A stretch of DNA of 64,000 bases from Gossypium raimondii. Taxonomy: Eukaryota; Streptophyta; Magnoliopsida; Malvales; Malvaceae. The position numbers and the translations under genes are program-made. Within the stretch, counting starts at the first letter, position 1. The number at the start of each line of letters is the position of its first letter. The stretch spans positions 8,122,001 to 8,186,000 of the forward strand of contig NC_068569.1 of the NCBI RefSeq assembly GCF_025698545.1. The letters are read 5' to 3'. The notes under the pieces are model-generated. The model saw only the letters and a program-made list of their open reading frames with translations, was not told the DNA's origin and made no database searches. Shown in pieces: positions 13,046 through 26,100 of this stretch.

Positions 13046-13170
13046 CACGTGGCATTTCGTGATTAGAAAGTATCCAAAATTCCCACGTGCTATCGTGGGT
13101 TGGGTCACGTGGCCTTGGAGGAACGCGGCCCCGACCCCAGTTGGTTCATTGGACAGACATAAATATATGT
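13046..13170 (+). promoter_or_regulatory. Triple G-box cluster and TATA box, probable MIR530 promoter
   Basis: Three CACGTG cores lie at 13046-13051, 13084-13089 and 13106-13111, two of them in ACACGTGGC/TCACGTGGC contexts typical of ABA-response elements. A TATA-like ATAAATATA sits at about 13159, some 50 bp downstream. A second TATA-like TTTATAAATA is at about 13342. bZIP (ABF) and bHLH (PIF) factors bind such sites. Assigning the cluster to the miRNA hairpin 330 bp downstream is inference from position. Confidence 0.55.
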
Positions 13171-13424
13171 AGTTTGCCTCGCATAAAGACATTAAATAAT
13201 GGAGGCTTGTCTTGTCAAAATCTTTATTCACCACTTCTCTTTTTGGCTTAACAAATAGTAACAGATTGAATTCTAGAGCCTTGCCTTCTATCTCTCTCCC
13301 CCTCCCCTAAAACTGGACTTTGAAGACACCTCCCAACTTCTCTTTATAAATAAATAGACTTGATAAAAGAAATTTGTGAGAGATGGTAGATGGGCTTAAG
13401 CTCTTTCAAGCAACCAAGTCTTGC

Positions 13425-13585
13425 TAAGATGCAGCCTTTATCTGCATTTGCACCTGCACCTTCTTGTTTTTAATTATCTGCTTCTGCTTCAGAAACCAAA
13501 TGTGTTGATGAAAATAGAATAGGACCGAAACAGAAAATAATAATAAGGTGCAGGTGCAGGCGCAGCTGAATGCCATTTTGGCCTT
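13425..13585 (+). ncRNA. MIR530: MIR530 precursor hairpin
   Basis: The 5' arm carries the sequence I know as plant miR530. The 3' arm has a perfect 14-nt complement: AAGGTGCAGGTGCA at 13545-13558 pairs with 13449-13462. The stem continues past a three-base mismatch through GCAG and looser pairs. The loop side is about 82 nt. Plant miR530 families are 20-21 nt and are reported to target PLUS3-domain transcripts in rice. No protein frame here is credible. Confidence 0.87.
13443..13463 (+). ncRNA. MIR530: mature miR530 (5' arm)
   Basis: TGCATTTGCACCTGCACCTT, plus an optional 3' C, matches the miR530 sequence recalled from poplar and citrus. It begins with U, as ARGONAUTE1 clients do. The star strand should lie near 13546-13567. 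Confidence 0.88.
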
Positions 13586-14768
13586 TTTCTTTTGGACACA
13601 GCGTGTACTTATCCATTTCACATTAACCATGGTAAGTAGCTTCACCTTCTGAATTCTGTTATACGTGTTTTCCTGTTTACCTTTCCATCTCTTTGGTTTA
13701 TTAACAAGGTCCAAGAGGGCTTGCAGTTCCAGGTTTCGTTAAAGATCCCGCGGCCATCGTTATAGTGTTGAAGCTTTGAAGACGTTTTGTTACTCATTAC
13801 TAGGGCTTCTCAAGGTATAACAAGTTTAATGTTACTCTCCTTTTATATATATTTTTCTTTCTTTTCCACAACAGCAATAATTTTGATTTAATTTTACCGG
13901 CAATGGCTAAAAGCTTGATTTCCTGGCGAGATACATACTGGATTTTCAAAGATCATAAATATCTGAAAGGGGGACTATTTTTCTTTTTGTTCAAACCTGA
14001 AAGGGAAATACTGAAATGTAGTGCATTGGGGGGGGGGGGATATATGGTATTATTCCTTGGGGGAAATTCATCAAATGCCACATCGTGTCGTCAATCATTT
14101 CTCCTGCTTAGTGAGTACATCAGACAGATTTTGTTTCTTCTTCTGCGGAGGGTGAAAAGCTGTTGTGCACCTCAAGAACCCTACAATAGATAAGACGTCC
14201 TTCAGCAGCGTAACTTAAAAACTTTTTTCAGGATGGATCGAATTCAATCAAACTATCTTCGAAATTCTGTTATATATAAAATAAATCACACTACCAGATT
14301 GAACAAACATGTCTTTTTGTGTAAGTATCCGATTTAATGCAGGTTTTAGCCGGTTCTACTAAATTGCTAAACTTTTTTTTTTTTAATTTTTCTGGGAAAC
14401 CCCTTCAACAAACTTTGAGCCTTTCGCTCTAAACTTTGCTGCATTTGAAAAGTTGTCACATTCCATAGCACTAATAAACCTTTGCTTGTTTGATAGATCT
14501 TCTAAGTACTACAGTAGTTTTGCTCAGCCTTTTTCTTTTCTTTTGCAAAGTGAGTTATATGAGCTTTAAATATTTGCACGAGTTGGTGAACTAGTAGAGG
14601 ATGGGACCGTGAAAGGTGATCAGCCGCTGCACTATTAGAGTTGCCTTATTTAACTGGTACATATTAGTAAGTCCCAGCCAATTTATTTTTTGTTCCAAGT
14701 TTTAAATGACAATTAATAGGATCTTAATTGAGAGAAATTCATAATTAAGCTTCTCCCCTTGCTTAAGA

Positions 14769-14799
<31 letters not shown>

Positions 14800-16392
14800 A
14801 AGATTTCTGCAAACAATTATGATTGCAAAAAATAAGCTTTAGGGAGAATGTTCTTGTTCGGCTAAACATGGCTTTTTACAAGTTCCCTGAACACTCAGGA
14901 AAAGAATAATATATAAATATAAAAGAGAGAGAGAGAGGCAGCAACATCAAACGTGCGGGAAGGTTTTAAGTGATCGGTTTAATTTACCCTATGAATATGT
15001 TGTAAGAGAAAGAAAGAATGAATGTGCTTATAAGCTAGCAGTAACTAGGTGTAATCAAAAGAAGTGTGCGAGTGAATAGGTTCGAATTGTGCTACTCTCA
15101 TTCTCACCTCTAATATTGTATAAAAAGCAATTGTATTTGATGTAACACTTTATCATGTAACTTTATGAAAATTTTATCTTGTTAATGATATGTTATGGCA
15201 CGCCGTACGGACATATGTTGAACTAGAAATGGAAACAATATGATTTCTAGCATCCCTAATCTTGCTTACCATATTGCATGGCTTGGCACAAGCTGCCTGT
15301 GGAAATAAAGCCGTGAAGCTCATGAATATGTTATTGTTAGCTTCCTTTAACAATTAAATTTACTGCCAAAAAAAAAGGTGAGCGCAGCAGATATCCGTAA
15401 CGTGGACTGCTGTTCTGGTTGCGGCTAAAACTGCTTTACAAGTATTTACCAAGACTGAAGGGCTTCACAAGATTAGCTTATTCATTGAATATGATCCTAT
15501 GAATGCTGCGCATTGCCCTTGGGTGCTCCGAAGAGCAGGTTGCAGCCAGTGATTGGTAGTCAAACTCTCATGTAATTCTGGTTTTGTTGCTTTTTGTCTG
15601 ACGTTGCTCTTCTTTTCATTTGAGTGTATTGGTCTTACTTCTGACTGTTGTTTCTTTTGATCCCCTTCAGTGGAGTTTTTCTTGTATCATCATACTCATA
15701 TTTTCTGATTTCCATTATGGAATAATAGATATTCTGGTATACCAAGCAACAGCTTTTTTTGTTTTGGGGAAGAGATTTTCTATAGTTATAGTATATGATG
15801 AGATATCATGATGTATGAATCACTTATATGAGAAAAATTAAGAAATTGATGCTATATAATTGTGAGTCGTCACTGCCACTTGTTGGATCATACTGTACTG
15901 GATTATAATTCAGAATAGCAGTTCTGTTTTTCTTTTTAACTACAACATATATATACTAATATATGCGGTGTAAGATAGAGGCAAATACGAGATGCAGAAT
16001 ACCAATAATCTATTAGATTTTTCCTATATTTAATTTTATCCTACTAATGAAGAAACATTGAAGTTTGGACCAGACTCAGTAAAACTGGATGCTTTTTGTG
16101 GTCTGTAGATTTTTGCTGGAAAGGGAGTTTTGAATTTGGATTTATTTTTCGTTTTAATAAAGAATGCAGTCTTAAAACTTGATTTATGACGCACTCACTC
16201 AGTCGTTTTGTGTTTTTTAATCCAATCATATCTCAATTTACCATTTATTCCAAGTTTTCAAAAAAGGGGTCTTTACTTGATCAGGGGGAAGGGAAGAAAT
16301 TTTAGGAATTTTGAAGTTGTTCAGTTTTTGTTTAATGGATCACTCATTTTTGTACCATTATAATGTATTTTTTAAAAATGTTATTTATTCTA
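13586..16392. other. Gene-free region with microsatellites
   Basis: It holds a run of 12 G at 14028-14039 and an AT dinucleotide repeat at 14773-14799. A tRNA B-box-like GGTTCGAATTG at about 15080 could belong to an old SINE, but no A box or tail supports it. A higher-complexity patch at 15380-15560 has no recognised homology. The start of the region may be transcribed as the MIR530 3' part. Confidence 0.4.
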
Positions 16393-17000
16393 GGCTTAAT
16401 CAAATTTACATGTTTTGTCAAAATGATTTTAATTATATGTTTAAACTTTTTTTTCCATAAACCTTTGTTCTTTCTTTCAAATTGCTTTTTCTAATGATTT
16501 GATGAAAGTACTTTAAAAACTTAACGAATATTTTTAATGAGATATAATTTATTATTTAGGTAACCCAATAAGATAATTACATATGTAAAATAAATAAATC
16601 ATAAATGATACATGAAATTAAAAAATCTTAATTTAAAGAAAATAATCTAAAAAATGAATGCATACCAAAGCTTTGAAAAGTTAGTTAATAAATCAAACCG
16701 AAAATACTTCATTTTGAATTTTTTAGATAATTATGTTTATTTTCTTTAAATTAAAACTTATTTTTTAACTTCATGAATTATTTAATATTATTTTCACATG
16801 TAATTATTTTATTGATTTATCTAAATAATAAATTACATCTCATTAAAAATATTCCACATCATCCTGTTAGCTTTTCTAATGGTACTTCCATAAAAATTGT
16901 TAGAAAAACAATTAAAATTGATGACAAAAAAGACTCAAAAATATAATTAGGACCATTTTATAAACATATAAATTTTAATGACCAAATTTATCATTAAACC
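16393..17000. mobile_element. Foldback (long inverted repeat) MITE
   Basis: The whole stretch is an imperfect palindrome centred near 16690. The inner arms 16526-16656 and 16716-16854 match in inverted form at roughly 80% by eye, with shared motifs such as GAATATTTTTAATGAGAT and TTTAAAGAAAATAA. The outer ends GGCTTAAT and ATTAAACC also pair. It has no coding capacity. The target duplication was not resolved. Confidence 0.65.
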
Positions 17001-18586
17001 TTTATTCTAACCTATTAGTAATTGATTATGGGACAACTGTGGGCCTCATTGATTCACACTTTAACATTTTAATAATATTAAAATGATAATTAAAACTCAC
17101 TATTAAATTAATCATAATAAATAATATTTTAATTTTAGAATCAATTCTATTAGAATTTTTCTTTTACATTATTATAAACAGATGTTTCATTTTAGTGATT
17201 TTTTAAATATTTGATGTACTATTTTTATTTTTTTCGTTGTAATAATATAGACTCTATTAGATTTTTGAAATATTTTTATTTTCTATTTTAAATTTAAAAA
17301 CAGATTTGGTAAATATAAATAAAAATATTTTTAATAATGAAAACATATTTAGTAACTTATTTTATTTAACAGAAAAAAATTATACGGACTTCAACCAAGA
17401 TACATTAACTGTTAGAAAACTGTTGAAAAGACACAGGAATATTTTTGCAATTATATGTGTGTGAAAGGTTGGTCAATTCATATAAATTTAAAAATATTTA
17501 TTTTTACAAATTATTTTATTTTCATCATTTTTACTTTTACAAAATATTTTTAGTAGGAAAATGAAAAAAATATGTTTTATTAATTTTTTAATTTTCACAA
17601 ATTTTCCGAAAATTAATTTTAAAAAGTTCAACTAAACATATTTTTCAATGCTTTCCAATTTCTAAAAAATAAAAATTCTTGAAATTAATCAAATGCAACC
17701 TTAAATTCTGGTAGAATGAAAACCATTCTAATATCAACTAGCAAGATTTTAAAACAAAACATATTTAAGAGTATGATATGTGATTCAAGGTATATGGAAA
17801 TAATCATCGATTTTGGTTCTTGAAATTGAAAATTAAATTCAGATTAAAAATATATAATTATATAAGAAAAACTATAAACATTTAATTTTTCATAAGAAAA
17901 AATGTGAAAATTTAATTGAATTTCCTTTTGTTACATTGATAATGATTTTCTTATGAATTAATTTATAGATTATTATGTTCTCTATTTATTTTAAATCATT
18001 TGTTTTAAAATTTAAATCCACAATAAGTAATTTGCGTCACTAATAATATGATTTAGTGTCAAATTATTTACTAATTTAATTAAAACGAAAATTATGCTAG
18101 TAAGAGTTAAAAATTGTTTTATAAATATTAAATTATTTATATAATTTTCTTGTATGTTATATTTTTAAATTTTTATTTTCTATTATTTTAATGGTGTTTA
18201 GGTAATTTCTAATACTGAATTTTTAAAATATAAATAAAAAAGTTATGTACCGAATTGGATAATTTCAACCATAAATAGAACAATTAATAGACGTGGAATG
18301 CCTCTGTTTTAAAACTTGAAAGCTTTGGTTAGGAAGTTTAAGGATCAAATTGATAAAATTTGTAAATGTGAAGGATTAAATTTAAAATATTATTTAGAAT
18401 CAGAATTAAATTGTTAGAACATTTAAGTATTGAGGACTAAATGTGTTATTATACTAGTTAAAAAAAAACTTTCCGTTATCAATTTAACATGGGTGACCAG
18501 AACAAGAACAAATTTAGACATTAATGTCTAAATTTAAAATTTTTAACGTTAGATAACCAAAATAGGAAGATTGACATAATTAGATG
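17001..18586. other. AT-rich intergenic DNA
   Basis: No gene, RNA or clear repeat border is seen. Phrases such as GGACTAAATGTGTTAT and GTGACCAGAACA near 18430-18500 are typical of worn plant repeats. Confidence 0.4.
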
Positions 18587-18680
18587 ACCATTTGTATAGT
18601 AAGCTGGATTATGGGCTGAACCACCCACCCAGAACCATTTGTATAGTAAGCTGGATCATGGGCTGAACCACCCACTCAGG
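18587..18680. repeat. Tandem duplication of a 47-bp unit
   Basis: Two head-to-tail copies (18587-18633 and 18634-18680) differ at only a few bases, including GGATTATGG versus GGATCATGG. They sit in otherwise unremarkable DNA. Confidence 0.85.
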
Positions 18681-21600
18681 CCCGAAGTTCAACCCATGAT
18701 GAGGTATATTACATACATATTTTCACCCATGTGCCATAATAATAATGTATTGTGTTGGTCGTTTACTGGAACCGATGATCATTTTGGCCATTTTGTATGA
18801 ATTTACAAACGCTATTAAGCTAAAGCTTTGGCCAATCTCTGGAGGTCTTCTAGAATTTTTTGAACGAAATGAGAATGGCAGCAATTCTGATACAGAAAAA
18901 ATTGAAGGTAAAGTGATTTCCAAGTCAATGCATTAAGTAAATAAAAAGTGGGGAAAGTAGAGATGAAAACATAAAGGTAGGATTGAATCGTGGATAAGGA
19001 AGGGTGATGAAGATTAGTAATGAAAGATGATTTACAAATATCGAGAGAATGGAAGGGTGCTTTCAAGTCAGTAACATTTTTCAACCAGAGTTGGTTCTTT
19101 TGCATTCAAAAAATTATTCCACCCAGTTAAACAGACAAACTTAGTTGTTAAGCCATCAAAATTGGAATTGGTTTTGCTCCTATTTCCCTCCTTTGATATT
19201 TAAATATCTCCTAAAAGTGGGTTGTAATTTACAAACCACTCTTTCAAGGCAACAAATATATACATGTTGACGTTTTCATTAATTATTTTAAGAAAGTATT
19301 GCTGTTTGTCAGTAGGTATCAGACTCGTTCGACCTTTAAAACTAAACTAAACTAATACCAAATCATTAAGCAAAATAAGAGGCAACCCAATTATTCATAT
19401 ATGTAGTTTTTTTTTCCCCAAATATCAGGCTTATCAGAAAACAGTGATGCAGCCTGACGGAGATCTTGTGATCATGCAATTTTGGAGCCCTGTGGAGTGT
19501 TTCCCAATGGGGATTCGGTGTCAATCACTTGCCATGTTTAAAACTCTCTCTCTATATATCTATAAACTTCAATCTTTCTTGATTTCATACCTTTTCAATT
19601 TTCCATCCAAAATTTTTGTAACATTAATTGATGTTTGTCAAATGATTTCTTTTTATTGAACTAAGAATTGATGGATTCGGAGTAATTTTGTCTTTGCTGA
19701 GACAATTGAAGACAAGTGTTAACCACCACCAACTTATTGCAATATATATTAACTATAAAATATAATTGAAAAAAGAAGAAGATAGATACATTATATAAAG
19801 ATATTGAAAAATTCGGTTTAGAAATATTTTACAAAAATTTAAAATTTTGAAAATCAAGTCGGCTCATAGTATTTACAGTATATAACTCTTTTTTTTTTTT
19901 CAAAAAGTACCTGTGTTTCGCATAAGACGAATGTGTATCATTCTCGGTTTTCAACTGAATGACCTTATTTATCTAACTTCATAATTTCCATTCATTTTTG
20001 TTCATATAGGTTTACATGTAATTTATTTATGGTTTCAACGAGCTAGCAGATGAACCGATTAAACATATATAATTAGGGCTCAAATAAATTATAATTAAGT
20101 TTTAGATTTTTGCCTATAAGTTATAAACATATTTAGTCACGAAGTCATTCCACTATAGTATCGTGATTGAGCCCTCCCTAATTACACACCATTACGAAAG
20201 TCAATTACTATCAAATAGTAATCAAGTCATTTATCACAAAGACAAACAACCAATGACCACATTTAGTTTTCATCTATCATATAATGCCAATTATAGAGTA
20301 TGATTTACCCATTAGTTGGGTTATGAATTCCACTATTGTAAATTATGCTACATACTACAGATGTCATATGCCCAACGCACCAACTTTTAGTTCATTATCT
20401 ATTTGAATCAGGTTTTTACTTGCATAAAAGTATACACATCATGCATACAATGTCCATCATCCACTCAAGATTAAGGTATGCCACATTATGATTGCTATAA
20501 ACAAATAAATCCATAAACAAAAAAATTGAAGGGCTCAAATAAAAAAAAATTCATTTCAGGGGGGCCGGGGCCTTGCCAACCCCCTAACTACGCTCCTGTT
20601 AGTCAACCACATAAGGGACTTCAAACCTTCATAATTAATATTCAAATTTTGTTGATGAAGGTGGTATTAAGTGAATTTCTCGTAACAACAATTACTCTAA
20701 AAATCAGATTCAATGTAAATTCTCAAAAAAAGAGAGAGTCTACTATCACTTCTTCCCGTTAATTAAGTCTCCTTGAAAATTAGAAGACTACTATGGTAAT
20801 GAGAAATTAAATGAGGTGTAACATACTTGTGATATGTATGTATCCTTATAGCAATTGTCAGGCTTATGTCCTGTCTCGAATCCAAACTGCTACCAATCAA
20901 TAAAAACTCAAATCATGTTTAGTTTTTCAAATGCTGATTGATCAAACCAACTAATTCCAAACAAACATTTCAATTGTTTATTGTTATCACAATGAACACA
21001 TGTGCCTGTTCAACTCTTTAAGATAGGTAGATTCATAAATAGGATTGTGTAAAAAAAATTGGGAGGGATGCTGCAAGTCATTTTTAAAAGCTTCGCTTCC
21101 TCCATAAAATTCCAAAACGTCCACCATCACCTTTTTATGTTTTTAAATACATGGGAAACAAGTTTCCAGCTTTAAAGTCTGACTTGGTTCAATAAAATAA
21201 GGTTCTTGGGCTTTCAATACTTTGGACAAACAGTGCCAGCAGAGAACCTAAAAAGATCCTACTGCCCTTCGTTGGAAGGATACAATTATTTTCTTGTTCA
21301 AGGATAATTAAATCACTGGCTAATGTCTTGAAAATCCACTAAAAACATTGAATAAATTAAAAGCAGAAAACACAAAACAGTGCATGCTTGGGTTTATCTT
21401 GATATCAGAGATTTTGTGTGCTTCAACGATGATGCTTACTTTTCTAGCTTTCATAAACATTGATTTTCAATTGGGGGTTCCACTGACCGTACAACATTAA
21501 CATCATCACCATCGCGTGTCTAAAAGAAAATTGCACAAAATAAAAAAGCTTAGTGCTTTACCATGTACTGTCAAAAGTAGAAATGTTTCATTTCATCAGA

Positions 21601-21721
21601 ACACAAAACCCCAGAAACTGAAAGTCTTAAATCTGAATCTCTACACTGTCAATCCATCTCCCTCAGCTTTGCCCCTTACCCCATCAAAATCTTTCTGATT
21701 TTACACCTGCCGTCAGTCCAT
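18681..21721. other. Gene-free region 3' of the MYB gene
   Basis: The stretch at 20040-20530 reads like an LTR-derived fossil by its base style, but no ends were found. At 20556-20600 a GGGGGGCCGGGGCC stretch followed by CTACGCTCCTG resembles the terminus of a common plant MITE in minus orientation. The segment next to 21721 is MYB 3' flank. No gene is recognised. Confidence 0.4.
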
Positions 21722-23165
21722 TCAGTAGTAGAAGTACATGATTTTCTCTTGTGTCTTGTTTTCATCAATGAAGTTGTTGTTGCAGCAATTATTACTGCTA
21801 GAGCTAATCAGTCTCTTGAAATCTTCAAGATCATTTTCTAAATTGTACTCCCTTGGCTTCTCAGCCCATTGGTTAACATTTTTACCTCCATTATTGGTGC
21901 CAGGATTCAGCATGAAGTTGTGATTATCTTCATACCCATTAGTGGCACAAAAACCCTGAAAATAACTCATGTTTTCTTGCTTCATCTCTCTGCCAAAGCT
22001 GATGTGGCCGGAGCTACCATCAGACGAGGTGCAGCTTGATTCGCTCCCAAACATGAGAAAATTTTCTTTCACCGGATAATACTGCATGTAATTCACCAAA
22101 GCCTCCGGGGTGTGAATAAGAGAAGAATTGGTAGCCAAGGTAGTGTTGTTATTGCTCAATAGGTCAGATTGAACCGATGACATTGGTTCAAAGGCTGTGA
22201 AAGATCTGGTTGGATCCTGATAAGTAGTGCAGTCTTTGTACAGAGATGATAAAGATGAAAATGAAACAGATGGAGTGTGATGAGAAGATGGGAATGGTGG
22301 TGGTTTTCTATGGGGTTGAGAAGTCATGCTCATGGCCATGAGTTTCTTCTTAAGCTTGGTGTTCCAGTAGTTTTTGATATCGTTGTCTGTCCTTCCTGGT
22401 AACTGAGCAGCTATTATTGACCATCTGCAAGTTGCATGTTAGAAAAGAAAAAGTTCCATAAGAAGTAAATAGAATCCATGCTTTTTTGCTACAGTTGTAA
22501 GTAGATGATGGTGTTGAATCCGAACTTGGCATGCAAGCAAAAGAATAAAAAATTATCTGCAAATGGCAAATTCTTGATGTAAAATGGTTCTTCAGTTTAA
22601 GTTTTTTCCTATAAAAACCCTTTCAAAAAATCTCTTTCTTTTATTTGTTACCCTTTTAGGTAAATTTCATAAATCATCGCTCATCAAGGCAGCTGATAGT
22701 TTTGGTTAAAAGGAAATGAATAAACACCCTTACAAATTTGGAGTGTTTCTATAGTACTTAAAATATTTTCCTTTGATATCATGACAAGTTAAGGAAAACC
22801 TACCTGCTTCCAATGCTGGCAAACAGGCTGCAGATAATCCTATCTTCCTCGTCAGTGAATTCACCATGTTTAATGTTGGGCCTGAGATAGTTTAACCATC
22901 TCAGTCTGCAGCTCTTCCCACATCTTTTCAGACCTAATTTAAAGACAACAAAATTAACTAATAAGAAACTACAAGAAAGAGAGAAAGAGGCGTATAGATC
23001 TGTGTTTGTGATTCTATATATATAGTTACCAGCTTTCTGTGGGAGAGCAATCCAATTCCCACCAGTTCCATATTTCTCTATGTACTCCCTGAGCTTTGAG
23101 TCTTCTTCAGTGGACCATGGCCCTTTCTTCACGTTTGCCTTGTCGCAGCAAGGAGCTCTCCCCAT
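21722..23165 (-). CDS. R2R3-MYB transcription factor, RAX/MYB36-like (subgroup 14)
   Basis: Three exons (23165-23030, 22933-22804, 22424-21722) give 322 residues, and the phase closes at both introns. These are the two positions usual for plant R2R3-MYBs, inside R2 and R3. R2 (about residues 14-65) has the regular Trp spacing. R3 begins with Phe in place of the first Trp, as normal in plants, and ends with [15 protein letters not shown], the DNA-contacting helix. The start [17 protein letters not shown] and the segment RPNIKHGEF with [19 protein letters not shown] fit the group holding RAX1-3, MYB36, MYB68 and MYB87, which act in axillary meristem formation or Casparian strip formation. The bHLH-binding motif of flavonoid MYBs is absent. 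The C-terminal part is Ser/Asn-rich with no known repressor motif. Which member it corresponds to cannot be settled here. Confidence 0.94.
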
Positions 23166-23191
23166 CTCTCTCTCTCTCTCTCTCTCTCTCT
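23166..23191 (-). repeat. CT/GA microsatellite in the MYB 5' leader
   Basis: A dinucleotide run (CT on the plus strand, AG on the transcript strand) abuts the MYB start codon almost directly. A TATA-like TATATATCC on the minus strand lies about 60-70 bp upstream of the ATG. Such GA leaders are common in plants and may affect transcription or translation. Confidence 0.75.
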
Positions 23192-26100
23192 TTCAGTCTT
23201 CCTTATCTCTCTCCAACACGATCTCTTGGATATATACGCTGACCTCTTTAAGAAACCAAAGGATCTCTCTTTCTAAGTAAATTTTGGTGCATGGGAGATC
23301 TGGTGTGGTGCCTGCTGCCTTTTAATAACAAAGACTGGTTACAGTAGAAAATATATATATATAAATGATTAAGTTATTGAGGGGTACATCTAAAGTCAAA
23401 ATGATAGGCACCTTTTAATTAGCTAAGTTAATACAACTTTCAATCTCAAATTTTTGGTTCCCAATAAGTTAGAACTTTCTTTATTTTTTAAAAAAGTATT
23501 GCTTTTCCTTCTTTTCCTCAAAGTATAATGCAAATCCCATGAAATAAAAGGTTTAGTATTAAGGCTAACTATTAGCAGTGGAGCATATATAGTATTAAAC
23601 TTCGACTACATACGTCAATCATTCACATTCTTTCCTTGAAATCAGACCAGATAAAAGAATAAAAACTAGGATAAGTAATTAGACCTTCTTAATTTGATTT
23701 GATACAAGTGGGGTTATTATCATTAATTACCTTCTCTTAATTGTTTTATTCATTTATTAAATCCAATACCTTCTGGTTGAAATCATGTTTATTGCTGCAA
23801 ATCTTATCAATGTAACCCATCAAACTACAAAATGAAACCTGTTTGTGGGAGGTTCATTAAATCCATTCACATATGCCCAGTGACTTAGAGTTGAAAAATT
23901 TGACCAAAATGAGGAGTTGAGGAGTTGATAATGAGCACAACAGTGAAACGAAGGGTCCCCATGGATCAGATTAATTGTCCGGAATTTCATCTCATCTGAT
24001 CAGGTGTCTCCGACTGATTCATCGATGCTACCTTTCCAACTATTGAAGCATCATAAGCTATTGCTATAGCCGAGAAAGTAGATAAAAGTAGGGCCAAGAC
24101 TACTGATTTCCAAACTAGTTAGCCCATCTTGGTTGGAATAGAGCCCTTCCCCCTGGGAGTTAATGATGACCCTGCAACTCGATATTTTGTATGTCATAAT
24201 AAAAATTCAACTTAATTTTCCAATTGTGTAGTGCGGTAATTAGACTTCCTTGGGGAGGTTCTAAAACCATCCTAGAATGATAATTACATTTTTAAAAATG
24301 TTTAAAATGGCTGAAACATTGTTTCTTTAATAACTTACGAGTTAATAATTGTGGTCGAATATATGCTTTAACATGATAATCTTGTCTTATTATGTTTGCA
24401 TTCATACTTTCAATTTTTTATTACTATACAACATACTTAGTGCCTTCACATTGCAACGTGTACTGTTATGTTTGTTTGTATGTATAAGCGTATATGCATG
24501 CAGATAAGGAAAAAGCATATGATTGAAATCTTACTTGTAACAAGATTCTAATCGATCTCAAATGAATTGTCTAGAAAAGGAGTAGTCCTTTTAGCTTTGT
24601 CTCTTGTTGTCAATGGAATCTTTGAATTTGTTTAAGAAACTGTAAAATGTTAGTAATCAATTTAAAAGAGATGGTTAATTAGTCAAATCAATATATGATT
24701 GGGTTAGTTAAAAGTAAGCATCGAATAAAATAAACCCTAAAAAATGTGGAGTGTCATCCACTCATCATCAGCATTGACTCTTGGAAAAGATCACTCTCGT
24801 TTTTCTTGCCTTTCTCAACGGTTGGCAAACTATGGTAGAAAATTTTGCATGCTTTACCTGCTTCTTTATTATAATAATTTGGTTACTATCACCAATATTA
24901 TGAACTAGTTATTGACTTTAATTTTTACATTTAATCATATTCAACTTTGGCACCGTTGCCCTCTTCGCTTCTAGAAGTTCCATATTTAGTATGCCCTATA
25001 CGAAAGAGTGCATATCTCAGATATTGTCTTCATAATCAAATTTAATGACGACAATGTGGTCAAAGTTTTTAAGATTTTGTAAATGGAATTTTTTGTTTGG
25101 AGTTCAAGACACTTTTTATACCGTAAATCTTAATTCATTTGAAGGAATATCATTTATTACCCAAGGGGATGTTAAAAATTGCCATTACTAATTTGTCAAA
25201 TATTAATTGCAAAATGTTAAAATTATAAATATACTATGAGTCATTCATAACTTTTTTAAAATAATTTTATTTAATAAGAAATTCAACATTGTAATGCACG
25301 TAAGTTGAAAACAATTATAAATTAACATGTATACTAGTTATTAATCTATATAAGAAATGCACCTAAATCTTCTTAATTTACTCTTCTTTTCTTTTTATTT
25401 CATCCCAGAAGTTTGTAGGTTGAAAATAAAAGGAATAGTTAATACTAAGAATCTGACATTCAACCATTCAAAATTTGTAAACAAAGCATGGTAGACAATG
25501 ATGAAATTCGTTTTTTTAAAGACTTGAAATAAGCTTACGTTTTATTCTTTTTGGGTACATGACCTTGGATTGCGTATACAGACGCAGCTTGAAAAGACTG
25601 GTGAAATCATGAAAATCTTGATTAAACGATATAGCTTGAAGGAAATGTTTTACTTTTTGTGGCCCAAAATGCAAAAAATATATATGCAGAAATTCGACCA
25701 AATATTGGCATTACTTGACGATTTATCCTTTCCTCACATGTTTTTATTAAAAAGTGGAATCTTCCTTTTTGGGCTTCAAACACTTAAAACGATAACCGAA
25801 AGTTCTTGCTTTATTGGGCTTTATATAAGTTCAATAGAAATGAAAACTTTAGAAAGAGGTTAAAGCAGCAGCAGCGCATTACGAGCTAATCATGACTTAA
25901 CCTACAGTTTGTGCTTCCTTTTATCATCCAAGTTGTTTTCCCAGAACTGAACCCCTTTCACTTGAATCGCGAATTATGTCCCCAACCCCTTTCACTTCCT
26001 CCATACAAACACAATCAAAGAAAATGAACTTACCTTCCCTTTTTACCAACAACAAAAAAAGATCAAATTTTCCCCGTCTTCTTTTTCACTGATACCAAAA

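Noticed and set aside
13424-13714. 96-codon minus frame over the MIR530 hairpin
   Set aside because: It overlaps both arms of the hairpin and has no domain; the RNA explanation is stronger.
20040-20610. LTR-like or MITE-like stretch
   Set aside because: Suggestive wording only; no paired ends or duplication could be found.
25516-25863. Overlapping frames of 61 and 97 codons on opposite strands
   Set aside because: No family features, no partner exons, AT-driven composition.
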